Position numbers and translations under genes: made by a program. Below, in pieces: positions 1 to 7,624 of a DNA stretch of 64,000 nucleotides. The stretch covers positions 1,904,001 through 1,968,000 of the forward strand of contig NZ_CP054041.1 of NCBI RefSeq assembly GCF_013282665.1, given 5' to 3'. The DNA is from Listeria monocytogenes. Lineage in GTDB: Bacteria > Bacillota > Bacilli > Lactobacillales > Listeriaceae. Each line of letters opens with the position of its first letter. Positions within the stretch are counted from its first letter, which is position 1. The notes under the pieces were generated by a model. That model saw only the letters and a list, made by a program, of their open reading frames with translations. It was not told the DNA's origin and did not search any database.

Positions 1-1
1 T

Positions 2-1405
2 TTAAATATTGCAGACCAAACCGATGCGGTATTACGACTAGCAGATGGAGAAGTAATTTCATTTGAAAGAAAAAAAGAGGTTGTCCAAAAAGTTACCCAC
101 AAAAATGAAAAAAAGTTAAGACTAAACTGGTGGGCTACTGCTAAAATTTCTTTTAAAAGTTTTTTCAATAGAAAATTCCGGAATTTGCTTGTAGCACTTG
201 GAACCTCGATTGGCATTATCGCTATTTTATTAGCATTTGGACTTGGAAATGGAGTGAATCAAAGTCTTTCAAAGATTTTTGGTACCACTTTTTCACCCAA
301 TCAGATTACGACTTATTATAAAGAAGATGGTGGCTCGAAATCACCTGAACCGACTACTCCATTAACGAGTAGTGAAATTAAGAAAATTAAACAACTGTAT
401 GAAGATGAAAATATTACAGAAATATATGAACGCACTACTATCCAAGGAATTAAATTTGAATATGATGGTAAATATTTAAAAGGTATTTCTGGTGAAATGC
501 AAGAAGCCAACTTTAAACCATCACGCTATGAAGATTTAACTGTCAAAGATGAGTATCTTTTAAGCGGAAAAATGGTAACATGTGATGAAACCGGAGCAGT
601 TATCCCGTCAAGTGTAGCAAAAGCAATTCTTGGAAAAAAGGATTCTGATGAATTAACAAAAAATGACGGTGATAAACTGATTGGTAAAAAAATAACCTTC
701 GTTTATGCCGGAAGAAACAGTGACACAAAAAATACAGTCAAAATAGAGACAACCATTTCTGGTATTACAAATCCATCTAAAGAAGGTTTTGCTAGAGGAT
801 TTGATGTTTCCACAAAAACAATGAACGATTTTATTAAAACAACTGGTATTGAAAAACCGATTTTATCTGTAGATGCATTCACAAAAACGACAGCAGAAGC
901 AGAAGAAATCGTTGAGAAATATGAGGATGACAAAGATTGGGCGAATTATTCGATTACAAACGCAAATGCTTTCGTAGATATATTTAGCCAGTTTACCGAT
1001 ATTATTGTGTACTTGATTGCCTTTATTGCAGGCCTTTCGCTTGCAGTAGCTGGCGTGATGATTGCTATTGTGCTTTATATCGGTGTGGTGGAACGAACAA
1101 GAGAAATCGGTGTATTCCGAGCAATTGGTTATCGTAAACGCCATATTCGCGGGCTTTTCATGATGGAAGCAAGTTATATTATTATTTTAGCTAATGTGCT
1201 ATCAAGTCTTGTCGCCGTGACAATTGCAAAAATAGCTAGTCCTATTTTAGAAATGAAAATCGGCTTTGAAGATATGATTCACATTTCGTTCTGGAATTTC
1301 CTTGTCACACTCGCAATAACGATAATCATTGGCTTTATTTTCTCGATTTATCCAAGTAATAAAGCAGCAAAATTAGATGCAGCAGAAGCTTTAAGATCAG
1401 AATGA
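2..1405 (+). CDS. ABC exporter, ATP-binding/permease fusion (MacB-like), 5' end outside window
   Basis: The frame is open from the first bases. The opening residues (NIADQTDAVLRLADGEVIS) read as the tail of an ABC ATPase, followed by a basic linker, a first membrane segment (about residues 60-80), a long charged extracytoplasmic part, and three C-terminal membrane segments with the FtsX-type sequence GVVERTREIGVFRAIG. This is the layout of MacB/FtsX-family ATPase-permease fusions that export peptides or antibiotics or act with a sensor kinase. A TTG at 185 could start a permease-only protein, but the reading frame continues upstream with ABC-like residues, so I treat the gene as truncated by the window edge. 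The stop overlaps an ATG at 1402, and the next gene follows closely. The substrate cannot be told. Confidence 0.85.
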   Translation, partial: LNIADQTDAVLRLADGEVISFERKKEVVQKVTHKNEKKLRLNWWATAKISFKSFFNRKFRNLLVALGTSIGIIAILLAFGLGNGVNQSLSKIFGTTFSPNQITTYYKEDGGSKSPEPTTPLTSSEIKKIKQLYEDENITEIYERTTIQGIKFEYDGKYLKGISGEMQEANFKPSRYEDLTVKDEYLLSGKMVTCDETGAVIPSSVAKAILGKKDSDELTKNDGDKLIGKKITFVYAGRNSDTKNTVKIETTISGITNPSKEGFARGFDVSTKTMNDFIKTTGIEKPILSVDAFTKTTAEAEEIVEKYEDDKDWANYSITNANAFVDIFSQFTDIIVYLIAFIAGLSLAVAGVMIAIVLYIGVVERTREIGVFRAIGYRKRHIRGLFMMEASYIIILANVLSSLVAVTIAKIASPILEMKIGFEDMIHISFWNFLVTLAITIIIGFIFSIYPSNKAAKLDAAEALRSE

Positions 1406-1434
1406 CCCAACTAACAGAAAAGAGGAATTTAATA

Positions 1435-1938
1435 ATGAAAAAACCACTAAAAATCAGCTTAATCGTCGTAGGAATCGCCGTAGTCATCTTTGCAGGAGTG
1501 ATGTTATCCTACCGTTTTATTAAATCAATGGACGTTACTGAAAATGCTGAAATAAATAAATCAGCTACAGGAGATCATGTATTACTGGCAACTCAAGGTA
1601 GTAAATTCAAAGACAGTGTCATGGACCAAGTGAAAAAAGACATGGAAGGCAAAAACGTGCATGTTTCCATTATCGATACAACAAAGTTAGACAAAGTAAA
1701 AGCAGAGGATTATGACAAAGTTGTTCTATTCACTACAGTGCAGTCCGATGATATCCCAGAAAATGTATCCACTTTTATGAATGATAATAAAGATAAAAGT
1801 ATCCATATTGCGGTAACCGCAGATTCTGGTCGGTGGGATGATAAACCGAAAGATATTGATGCAATTTCCGAAGCATCGAAAGCAGAAAACAAACAAGATT
1901 TTGTCGACGATTTGACAAAAGCAATCGTAGCAGAATAA
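1435..1938 (+). CDS. Membrane-anchored protein with flavodoxin-like pattern, unknown function
   Basis: This 167-aa protein starts with a short basic stretch and one hydrophobic segment (about residues 4-26), so it is probably anchored with its bulk outside. The rest alternates short beta-like strands (HVLLATQG, VHVSIIDT, DKVVLFTT, IHIAVTA) with charged helices, which suggests a Rossmann or flavodoxin-like fold. I recognise no family. The start was placed at 1435 because an AGAGG ribosome binding site lies just upstream; an ATG at 1402 would overlap the permease stop and has no comparable site. It probably forms an operon with the ABC exporter and ends at a strong terminator. Confidence 0.75.
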   Translation: MKKPLKISLIVVGIAVVIFAGVMLSYRFIKSMDVTENAEINKSATGDHVLLATQGSKFKDSVMDQVKKDMEGKNVHVSIIDTTKLDKVKAEDYDKVVLFTTVQSDDIPENVSTFMNDNKDKSIHIAVTADSGRWDDKPKDIDAISEASKAENKQDFVDDLTKAIVAE

Positions 1939-1950
1939 AAATAGCAGAAG

Positions 1951-1999
1951 AGGCTTGGACATAAGGGGCGCTAAAATCCCCTATGTCCAAGCCTTTTAT
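1951..1999 (+). terminator. Rho-independent terminator after the ABC exporter operon
   Basis: A long inverted repeat (aggcttggacataagggg at 1951-1968 and its near-perfect complement at 1978-1994, with one bulged A) is followed by a T-rich run. Confidence 0.9.
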
Positions 2000-2016
2000 T
2001 TTTATATTACTGTCAT

Positions 2017-2205
2017 TTAAATAAAGGAATGAAAAGATACTTGAACTTGTTTGTTGTTTTTTACAGCAGCATGAATTAAAGCCTCAATTGCTTCTTGATA
2101 GTATTTGGAAGAAATGAAATAACCTAAATGAACCAGCAGAGAACCCAAAGTTATTTTGATACAAACCTGACTGATTGATAATACGTAAGGATATGTTAAC
2201 GGGCG
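2017..2205 (-). pseudogene. Possible C-terminal remnant of a lost minus-strand gene
   Basis: On the minus strand the frame is open for 62 codons and ends at a TAA. The translation looks protein-like (for example YYQEAIEALIHAAVKNNKQV near the end) and has no ATG or GTG start. The upstream end is an in-frame TAG. The fragment sits exactly where the AT-rich nucleoside block begins, so it may be the stump of a gene removed when that block came in. I do not recognise the family. It could also be a chance open stretch. Confidence 0.35.
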
Positions 2206-2224
2206 CTAACGAGTTAGCTTTTTT
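2205..2224 (+). terminator. Small hairpin with T-run upstream of the DeoR gene
   Basis: GCTAAC at 2205-2210 pairs with GTTAGC at 2213-2218 and six T follow. The stem is short, so its efficiency is doubtful. Confidence 0.4.
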
Positions 2225-2253
2225 GGATATAAATGATTAAATTCATACAAACT

Positions 2254-2274
2254 TTAACCGAAATAAGGTATACT
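2254..2274 (+). promoter_or_regulatory. Promoter region and possible auto-operator of the DeoR regulator
   Basis: TATACT at 2269-2274 is a good -10 box with a poor -35. Just upstream, ttaaccgaaataa (2254-2266) resembles one arm of the 12-bp repeat found before the nucleoside operon (taaccaaattaa), which suggests that the regulator may also bind its own promoter. This is inference. Confidence 0.4.
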
Positions 2275-2306
2275 AACTTTAGTATTGAAGAGAAAAGGAG
2301 AATTAG

Positions 2307-3089
2307 ATGGGAAAAGTCGAGTCAAGAAGAAATAAAATAATTGAAATATTAAATGAAAATTCGATTTTGTCATTGGCTAACTTAGCTGAATTTCTTAATG
2401 TAACGACAGAAACAATTAGAAACGATTTGAAATCCACACAACTCGCTGGAAAAGTAGTTCAAGCTCATGGTAGTGTAGCTATTGCTCATACCACCATTGC
2501 TAGAGATGTCCCATACTCATTTAGAAAAGAAATTAATTCAAAATCTAAAAGTAAAATAGCGGATAAAGCATGTCAATTAGTGAGTCCAGGTCAAGTAATC
2601 GCCATTGAACATAATAGCATTTCAGTTATGCTTATCCATATGCTTAGTAAATATCCACAGTTGTTAAATAATATTACTGTAATTACGAATTCCTTTAGTA
2701 TTATGCACTATGTTCAAGAGAAAAAGATAGAGCTTTCTATTATTTTTTTAGGCGGAACTTTTAGCTTAAACCAAGAAAATTCTTTCGGTTCAATGACTAT
2801 CCATCAAATGAAAAAGCTAAAAGCGGATATTTCTTTTATAAGCCCAGGTGCGATAGATGAAGATTTGGAAATTACCGCTTATAAAGAACAAGATGCCGAT
2901 TTGCAAAAAGCAATCATGAAAAATTCACAAAAAAATATTCTGCTTATAGAAAACAATAAGTACCCAAGTATTGCGATGTGGAAAGTAAATCATGCAACGG
3001 ATTACGATACCATTATTACAGAAGTGGACTTTACTACAGATCAGTTAGAAACTTTATCCAAGGCAAAAATAGAGATTTTAAACATTTAA
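2307..3089 (+). CDS. DeoR-family transcriptional regulator of the nucleoside operon
   Basis: This 260-aa protein has an N-terminal winged helix (RRNKIIEILNENSILSL, then LAEFLNVTTETIRNDLK at about residues 27-43) typical of DeoR regulators, and a C-terminal sugar-phosphate-sensing domain of the DeoRC/ribose-isomerase-like fold (ITNSFSIMHYV, FLGGTFSLNQENSFG, DISFISPGAID). A strong AAAGGAGA site precedes the ATG. DeoR-family proteins usually repress sugar or nucleoside catabolism and respond to a phosphorylated sugar. Here it lies directly before, and in line with, the nucleoside genes but is separated from them by a terminator, so it is probably their local regulator. The inducer could be a ribose or deoxyribose phosphate. 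Confidence 0.85.
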   Translation: MGKVESRRNKIIEILNENSILSLANLAEFLNVTTETIRNDLKSTQLAGKVVQAHGSVAIAHTTIARDVPYSFRKEINSKSKSKIADKACQLVSPGQVIAIEHNSISVMLIHMLSKYPQLLNNITVITNSFSIMHYVQEKKIELSIIFLGGTFSLNQENSFGSMTIHQMKKLKADISFISPGAIDEDLEITAYKEQDADLQKAIMKNSQKNILLIENNKYPSIAMWKVNHATDYDTIITEVDFTTDQLETLSKAKIEILNI

Positions 3090-3090
3090 A

Positions 3091-3130
3091 AAAAGATAAA
3101 TTGCTAAAAACCAATTTATCTTTTTTTTTT
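3091..3130 (+). terminator. Terminator after the DeoR gene
   Basis: GATAAATTG and CAATTTATC pair around an A-rich loop, followed by a run of more than ten T. It separates the regulator from the operon. Confidence 0.85.
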
Positions 3131-3134
3131 GCTT

Positions 3135-3180
3135 TTAATTTGGTTAAAACAAAAATATTATTTGACAATAACCAAATTAA
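3135..3180 (+). promoter_or_regulatory. Perfect 12-bp inverted repeat, candidate DeoR operator
   Basis: TTAATTTGGTTA at 3135-3146 is the exact reverse complement of TAACCAAATTAA at 3169-3180. The arms are 34 bp apart start to start, about three helical turns. The right arm lies between the -35 and -10 boxes, so binding would block RNA polymerase. Confidence 0.7.
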
Positions 3181-3189
3181 TGTTATTAT
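3162..3189 (+). promoter_or_regulatory. Sigma-A promoter of the nucleoside operon
   Basis: A consensus TTGACA at 3162-3167 is followed, after 16 bp, by TATTAT at 3184-3189. Confidence 0.75.
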
Positions 3190-3195
3190 GGATTT

Positions 3196-3212
3196 AAGGA
3201 AAGCGCTTTCTA
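3196..3212 (+). promoter_or_regulatory. cre site (CcpA operator)
   Basis: AGGAAAGCGCTTTCTA matches the cre consensus WTGAAARCGYTTTCWN at all but one position and is centred on a palindromic core. It lies just downstream of the -10 box, a position where CcpA bound with HPr-Ser-P normally represses. Confidence 0.7.
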
Positions 3213-3242
3213 TAAAATATTAAGGAATGAGGATTTATAAGA

Positions 3243-4172
3243 ATGGATAATAGCCAAATTTTAAAAATGTTAGAAAGACCATCAGGAAAGGTTGATGTTG
3301 TATTAGATACAGATACATTTAACGAAATTGATGATCAATATGCTTTAGCCTATATGATTCAGTCAAAAGAAAAATTTAATGTGGTAGGAGTGTATGCAGC
3401 ACCATTTTTAAATCATCATTCTAATGGGCCGAAAGACGGTATGGAAAAAAGTTATGAAGAAATTCTTAGGGTTTATAAATTATTGAACCGTCCAGAATTA
3501 GAAAAAATCACTTTTAAAGGATCAGTTGATTTTTTAGTTAATTCAAAACCTAAAATGAGTGATGCTGTCCAACATTTGATTGAGTTAGCATTAGCGCATA
3601 GTTCAGAAAATCCTCTTTATGTCATTGGAATTGCCGCTGCTACTAATATTGCTACAGCTATTTTACTAGAACCAAAAATAACAGAAAATATAGTTGTTTT
3701 ATGGTTAGGTGGACTGGGCTATGAATGGCATAATAATTTATCCTTTAATTGTCGACAAGATTTAGTGGCTGCTCGAGTTTTACTTGATACCCCGATGCCA
3801 CTAGTTCAGTTTCCAGGGATGGGAGTTATTTCTGCTTTTGCTACAACCGGGCCGGAGTTAGAGTATTGGTTAAAAGGAAAAAATAAATTTTGTGATTATA
3901 TGGTGACAAGAACGGAAGAAGAAGCGAAAATAACTAATCTAAAAAATGGTGGAAAGGTTTGGTCACGGGCATTATGGGATGTTGTTCCTATTGGTTGGCT
4001 ATTAGGTGAAGAATTTATGAAAGATAAATTGGTTAATAGTCCCATTATGCAAGATAATCATTATTACAGCCAAGACTTTAGACGCCATTTTATAAAATAT
4101 GTTTACTTTGTTGAAAGAGATAAATTAATGGAAGATTTATTTGAGAAACTCGCCAAGATTGACAATAATTAG
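3243..4172 (+). CDS. Nucleoside hydrolase (IunH/URH1-like family, divergent)
   Basis: This 309-aa protein is the length of inosine-uridine-preferring nucleoside N-ribohydrolases, which cleave a nucleoside to base and ribose using a bound calcium ion. The N-terminal calcium motif is present in a modified form (VLDTDTFNEIDDQYAL, about residues 20-35; the family has DxDxxxDD). Later come the central strand IGIAAATNIATAIL and VVLWLGGLGYEW, where family members carry VxMGG. The C-terminal active-site His region is less recognisable, so substrate choice is open. It is the first gene of an operon with a PTS transporter and a purine phosphorylase-deaminase fusion. A nucleoside or ribosylated compound is the likely substrate, possibly phosphorylated. 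Confidence 0.75.
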   Translation: MDNSQILKMLERPSGKVDVVLDTDTFNEIDDQYALAYMIQSKEKFNVVGVYAAPFLNHHSNGPKDGMEKSYEEILRVYKLLNRPELEKITFKGSVDFLVNSKPKMSDAVQHLIELALAHSSENPLYVIGIAAATNIATAILLEPKITENIVVLWLGGLGYEWHNNLSFNCRQDLVAARVLLDTPMPLVQFPGMGVISAFATTGPELEYWLKGKNKFCDYMVTRTEEEAKITNLKNGGKVWSRALWDVVPIGWLLGEEFMKDKLVNSPIMQDNHYYSQDFRRHFIKYVYFVERDKLMEDLFEKLAKIDNN

Positions 4173-4190
4173 AAATGGAGAAAATTGCAT

Positions 4191-5609
4191 ATGGGAAAAT
4201 ATGATAAATTAAATGCGTTCATTATTGAAAATGTAGGTGGAGATAGTAATATAATTGCGTTAACACATTGCGTGACTAGATTACGTTTTACACTAAAAGA
4301 TGAAAGTTTAGTTAATAGAGATGCTCTGATAAATCATGAAAAAATTATGACTGCTCAATCTGCAAATGGTCAATATCAAGTAGTTGTTGGTATGCAAGTT
4401 GGAGAAATCTATCAAGAAATGTTATCTAAATTATCTATTTCGAATACTAATGAGGAAACTAGCACTAATGATTCTACTAATAAAGATAAGAAAACATTAT
4501 TAAATCGTTTCATTGATACAATAACTAAAATCATTACCCCTACACTTGGAGTAATGATTGGTTGTTCTTTGATTTTAGGTGTGGAGTCACTCTTAGTTGC
4601 CTCTAAAGTAATTAGCCCAGGGGATGGCGCATTTGTCATCTTAAATGCAATTGGTTATGCTTTGTTTACTTTCTTTCCAGTTATCTTAGGGTACACTAGT
4701 GCAAAAACATTTAACTCAGATCCATTTATTGGGATGATTGTTGGTGCTTCACTTGTTTTCCCAAATCTACTTAATGATTTAGTTGGACCAGAGGCAATCT
4801 ACCAGTTGTTTAATGGTACTTTTCTTCAGATGGATATTTATAGTGATTTTCTAGGTATTCCTATCATTTTTCCAGCGAATGGATACACATCAACAGTTAT
4901 TCCTATTATCTTCTCGATGTTCTTTCTATCGAAATTTGAGCATTTTATCAAAAAAATTATTCCTCAATCATTACATTTCACCTTTGTCCCATTTCTTACT
5001 TTAATTATTGGTGTTCCAGCAACAATTTTAGTATTTGGTCCAATTGCTAATATTGCAAGTAGTATTATCTCTAGTGCGATTTTAGCTCTGTTTAGTTTCT
5101 CACCAGTTGTAGCAGCCTTGTTCGTAGGCATTCTTTATACACCACTGGTTATTCTTGGATTACATTGGCCATTAGTTGCCATAGGAATAAATAATCTCGC
5201 AACAACAGGGACCGATTATTTATTGCCAATGATTTTTACAGCTCCATTAGCTCAAATGGCTGTCGTATTTGCAGTTTATTTGAAAACGAAGAATCCAGAT
5301 GTTAAGAAAATTTGTGTTCCTGCAATGGTTTCTGATTTCTTTTGCATCATTGAGCCTTCAATTTACGGAGTTACCTTACCAGTGAAAAGACGATTTGTTT
5401 TTACTTGTATTGGAACAGCGATAGGGGCGCTTATTATTGCAGTAGCTGGAGTTCATAATTTTGCTAGTACAATTGGTGTTTTAGGAATTGGTGGGTTTAT
5501 CAATCCTCAAACAGGCGATGTTTCTTATGTGATTGTTGTAGCATTAGCATCACTAGCAACAATGTTAATTTCATTTTTATTAGCCTTCTTTACTTTCAAA
5601 GAGGCATAG
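4191..5609 (+). CDS. PTS EIIBC component, glucose/beta-glucoside superfamily, in a nucleoside operon
   Basis: This 472-aa protein has an EIIB domain (residues 1-85) with the phosphorylation-site cysteine in HCVTRLRF (Cys27), a short charged linker rich in Ser, Thr and Asn, and an EIIC domain with about ten membrane segments. The EIIC motif EPSIYGVTLPVKR matches the conserved loop of Glc-family permeases. There is no EIIA domain or adjacent EIIA gene, so phosphate must come from an EIIA encoded elsewhere. The ATG at 4191 fits the GGAG site better than the TTG at 4185. Known relatives carry sucrose, trehalose, beta-glucosides or MurNAc; the position between a nucleoside hydrolase and PNP-ADA suggests a ribosyl or nucleoside substrate, which would be unusual for a PTS. 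Confidence 0.85.
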   Translation: MGKYDKLNAFIIENVGGDSNIIALTHCVTRLRFTLKDESLVNRDALINHEKIMTAQSANGQYQVVVGMQVGEIYQEMLSKLSISNTNEETSTNDSTNKDKKTLLNRFIDTITKIITPTLGVMIGCSLILGVESLLVASKVISPGDGAFVILNAIGYALFTFFPVILGYTSAKTFNSDPFIGMIVGASLVFPNLLNDLVGPEAIYQLFNGTFLQMDIYSDFLGIPIIFPANGYTSTVIPIIFSMFFLSKFEHFIKKIIPQSLHFTFVPFLTLIIGVPATILVFGPIANIASSIISSAILALFSFSPVVAALFVGILYTPLVILGLHWPLVAIGINNLATTGTDYLLPMIFTAPLAQMAVVFAVYLKTKNPDVKKICVPAMVSDFFCIIEPSIYGVTLPVKRRFVFTCIGTAIGALIIAVAGVHNFASTIGVLGIGGFINPQTGDVSYVIVVALASLATMLISFLLAFFTFKEA

Positions 5610-5614
5610 TAATT

Positions 5615-5642
5615 AGCCAAGCAAGAAATTTCTTGCTTGGCT
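5615..5642 (+). repeat. Perfect 28-bp palindrome between EIIBC and PNP-ADA genes
   Basis: AGCCAAGCAAGAAA is followed directly by its exact complement TTTCTTGCTTGGCT. Only a weak T-run follows (ttgtaataa), so it may be a partial terminator or an RNA-processing and stability stem that lowers expression of the downstream gene. Confidence 0.75.
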
Positions 5643-5666
5643 TTGTAATAAATAACAAGGAGGAAA

Positions 5667-7505
5667 ATGATGCAACTAGCAACTGAAAAAATGAAGGAAA
5701 CGATTTTCTTTCTCCAAACAAAAGGTATTAAAAAAGTAGCCTGTGGTTTAGTTTTAGGATCTGGTTTAGGTGATTTAGCAGAAGAAATTCAACATAAAAT
5801 AGAAATTCCGTATCAAGACATTCCTCATTTTCCAGCAACAACAGTGGTTGGACACAGTGGAAAGCTTATTTTTGGTGTCTTATCAGGGAAAACTATTTTG
5901 GTATTACAAGGGCGTTTTCATTTTTATGAAGGGAATCTAATGTCTCAAGTAATTTATCCGGTTCAAATAATGAAAGCGTTAGGAGTGCAATCACTAATTG
6001 TGACCAATGCTTCAGGTGGAGTGAATAGGAATTTTGCTGTAGGAGATTTGATGGTAATTACTGATCATATCAATTTTATGGGAGCGAATCCTTTAATAGG
6101 TGAAAATCAAGCAGAGATTGGTCCGCGTTTTCCAGATATGTGTCAAGCATACTGCCACGACTATATTGAAAAAGCGCACTTAGCTTCTAGAAATTTAAAT
6201 ATTTCTTTAAAAGATGGTATCTATATGGCGTTTTCCGGTCCGAGTTATGAAACTCCTGCAGAAATACAAATGGCGAGAAGGCTAGGAGCAGATGCAGTTG
6301 GGATGTCAACCATCCCAGAAGTAATAGCGGCTAATCATGCAGGAATAAAAGTGTTAGGAATTTCGTGTATTACGAATTTAGCAGCAGGTTTACAGTCGAA
6401 CTTAAATCATGAAGAAGTAGTAAAAACAACTCAGCAAGCAAAAATTGGCTTTGGTATGCTCATCAAAGAAGTATTATATGATTTATTAGTGAATGAGCAA
6501 CAAGTTAAAAAAATACCTAAAGTAGAACTTCATTGTCATTTAGATGGTTCCATTCGGCTAAAAACGCTTCGTAAGCTTTATGAATTACAAGGTAACCCTT
6601 TAATGTTATCAGAAGAAAAGTTACAGCGAATGACAGTTGCTGCTAATCGATGCAGTTTAACAGAATATATTAATTGTTTTAGATTAGTTTCAGCAGGTTT
6701 ACATACAAAAGAAGCGATATATTTAGCTCTTTTGGATTTAGCAGAACAAGCAGCACTAGAGAACATTATCTATATTGAAATTAGGCTATCTCCTATACAC
6801 CTAGCAACCACTAACTTTTCAATGGAAGAAGTTGCTGAGACTTTAATTGGCGGGAGCCGGGTTGCTGAAAAAGTTTATTCAATAAAAATAGGTTTGATTT
6901 TTTGTTGTATGCGTAGACAATCTGAGCAAGCTAATTTAGCAGTAATTGATGTAGCTAAAAAATACTTAGGAAAAGAAGTAGTAGCAATTGATTTAGCTGG
7001 TGATGAAGGAAAGTATCCTACAAAAGACTATCAATCATTATTTTCTTACGCTAACCGAATAGGTATGCCTTACACGATACATGCAGGTGAAACTGGTGAT
7101 TTAACAAGCGTTTTATTAGCATTGGAATTCGGAGCTAGACGCATTGGTCACGGTATAGCACTAGCTCAGTCAAAGAAAGTGATGGAACGAGCAGCTAAAC
7201 AGCAAGTATTGCTTGAGATGTGTCCAGTATGTAATATTCAAACAGGGGCTGCACAAAACTGGCAAAGCTATCCTGTAGAACTTTTTCATAGAAACGGAAT
7301 TCAGGTTTGTTTTAATACGGATAATCGTACAGTTTCTAATACAACACTAACGAACGAATATTTACAAGTGAATCAAAATAGTTTTACTTTATCAGCAGAA
7401 TGGATACTTAGGCAGACTGAAATAGCATTGGATTATTCTTTTATAGATGAAGATAGTAAACGGATGCTAAAGGAAAAATTAATTTTATCAAACAATATAA
7501 TATGA
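5667..7505 (+). CDS. Purine nucleoside phosphorylase-adenosine deaminase fusion
   Basis: Residues 1-275 match the trimeric purine nucleoside phosphorylase family (VLGSGLGDLA, GHSGKLIFG, the NASGG loop, GPSYETPAEIQM, GMSTIPEVIAA), which converts inosine or guanosine plus phosphate to base and ribose-1-phosphate. Residues 281-612 match adenosine deaminase: zinc ligands HCH (His289, His291), HAGE (His472, catalytic Glu475), RIGHG and NTDN (Asp552). The second Asp of the classical SDDP is Asn here, as in many bacterial deaminases. The order would deaminate adenosine to inosine and then phosphorolyse it in one polypeptide. Most bacteria encode these enzymes separately. AAGGAGG lies 3 nt before the ATG at 5667 and 6 nt before a second ATG at 5670, so the true start may be 5670. 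Confidence 0.9.
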   Translation: MMQLATEKMKETIFFLQTKGIKKVACGLVLGSGLGDLAEEIQHKIEIPYQDIPHFPATTVVGHSGKLIFGVLSGKTILVLQGRFHFYEGNLMSQVIYPVQIMKALGVQSLIVTNASGGVNRNFAVGDLMVITDHINFMGANPLIGENQAEIGPRFPDMCQAYCHDYIEKAHLASRNLNISLKDGIYMAFSGPSYETPAEIQMARRLGADAVGMSTIPEVIAANHAGIKVLGISCITNLAAGLQSNLNHEEVVKTTQQAKIGFGMLIKEVLYDLLVNEQQVKKIPKVELHCHLDGSIRLKTLRKLYELQGNPLMLSEEKLQRMTVAANRCSLTEYINCFRLVSAGLHTKEAIYLALLDLAEQAALENIIYIEIRLSPIHLATTNFSMEEVAETLIGGSRVAEKVYSIKIGLIFCCMRRQSEQANLAVIDVAKKYLGKEVVAIDLAGDEGKYPTKDYQSLFSYANRIGMPYTIHAGETGDLTSVLLALEFGARRIGHGIALAQSKKVMERAAKQQVLLEMCPVCNIQTGAAQNWQSYPVELFHRNGIQVCFNTDNRTVSNTTLTNEYLQVNQNSFTLSAEWILRQTEIALDYSFIDEDSKRMLKEKLILSNNII

Positions 7506-7519
7506 AATAGCATAAAATT

Positions 7520-7550
7520 AGCACCTATGCGAATGATATAGGTGCTTTTT
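7520..7550 (+). terminator. Terminator of the nucleoside operon
   Basis: AGCACCTAT and ATAGGTGCT pair across a 9-nt loop and are followed by six T. Confidence 0.85.
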
Positions 7551-7624
7551 TACTAGGTGCTTTTCGAGAATGTCTGGTATACTTAGTCCTAAATAAACCT
7601 CATAATAAGGCAGGTGATTAGTCA

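Noticed and set aside
863..1144. Minus-strand open frames opposite the ABC permease
   Set aside because: They have no ribosome binding site and their residues are unlike real proteins; the plus-strand gene explains the coding signal.
2978..3223. Overlapping plus-strand frame running from the DeoR gene into the operon promoter
   Set aside because: It crosses a terminator and promoter and lacks a binding site.
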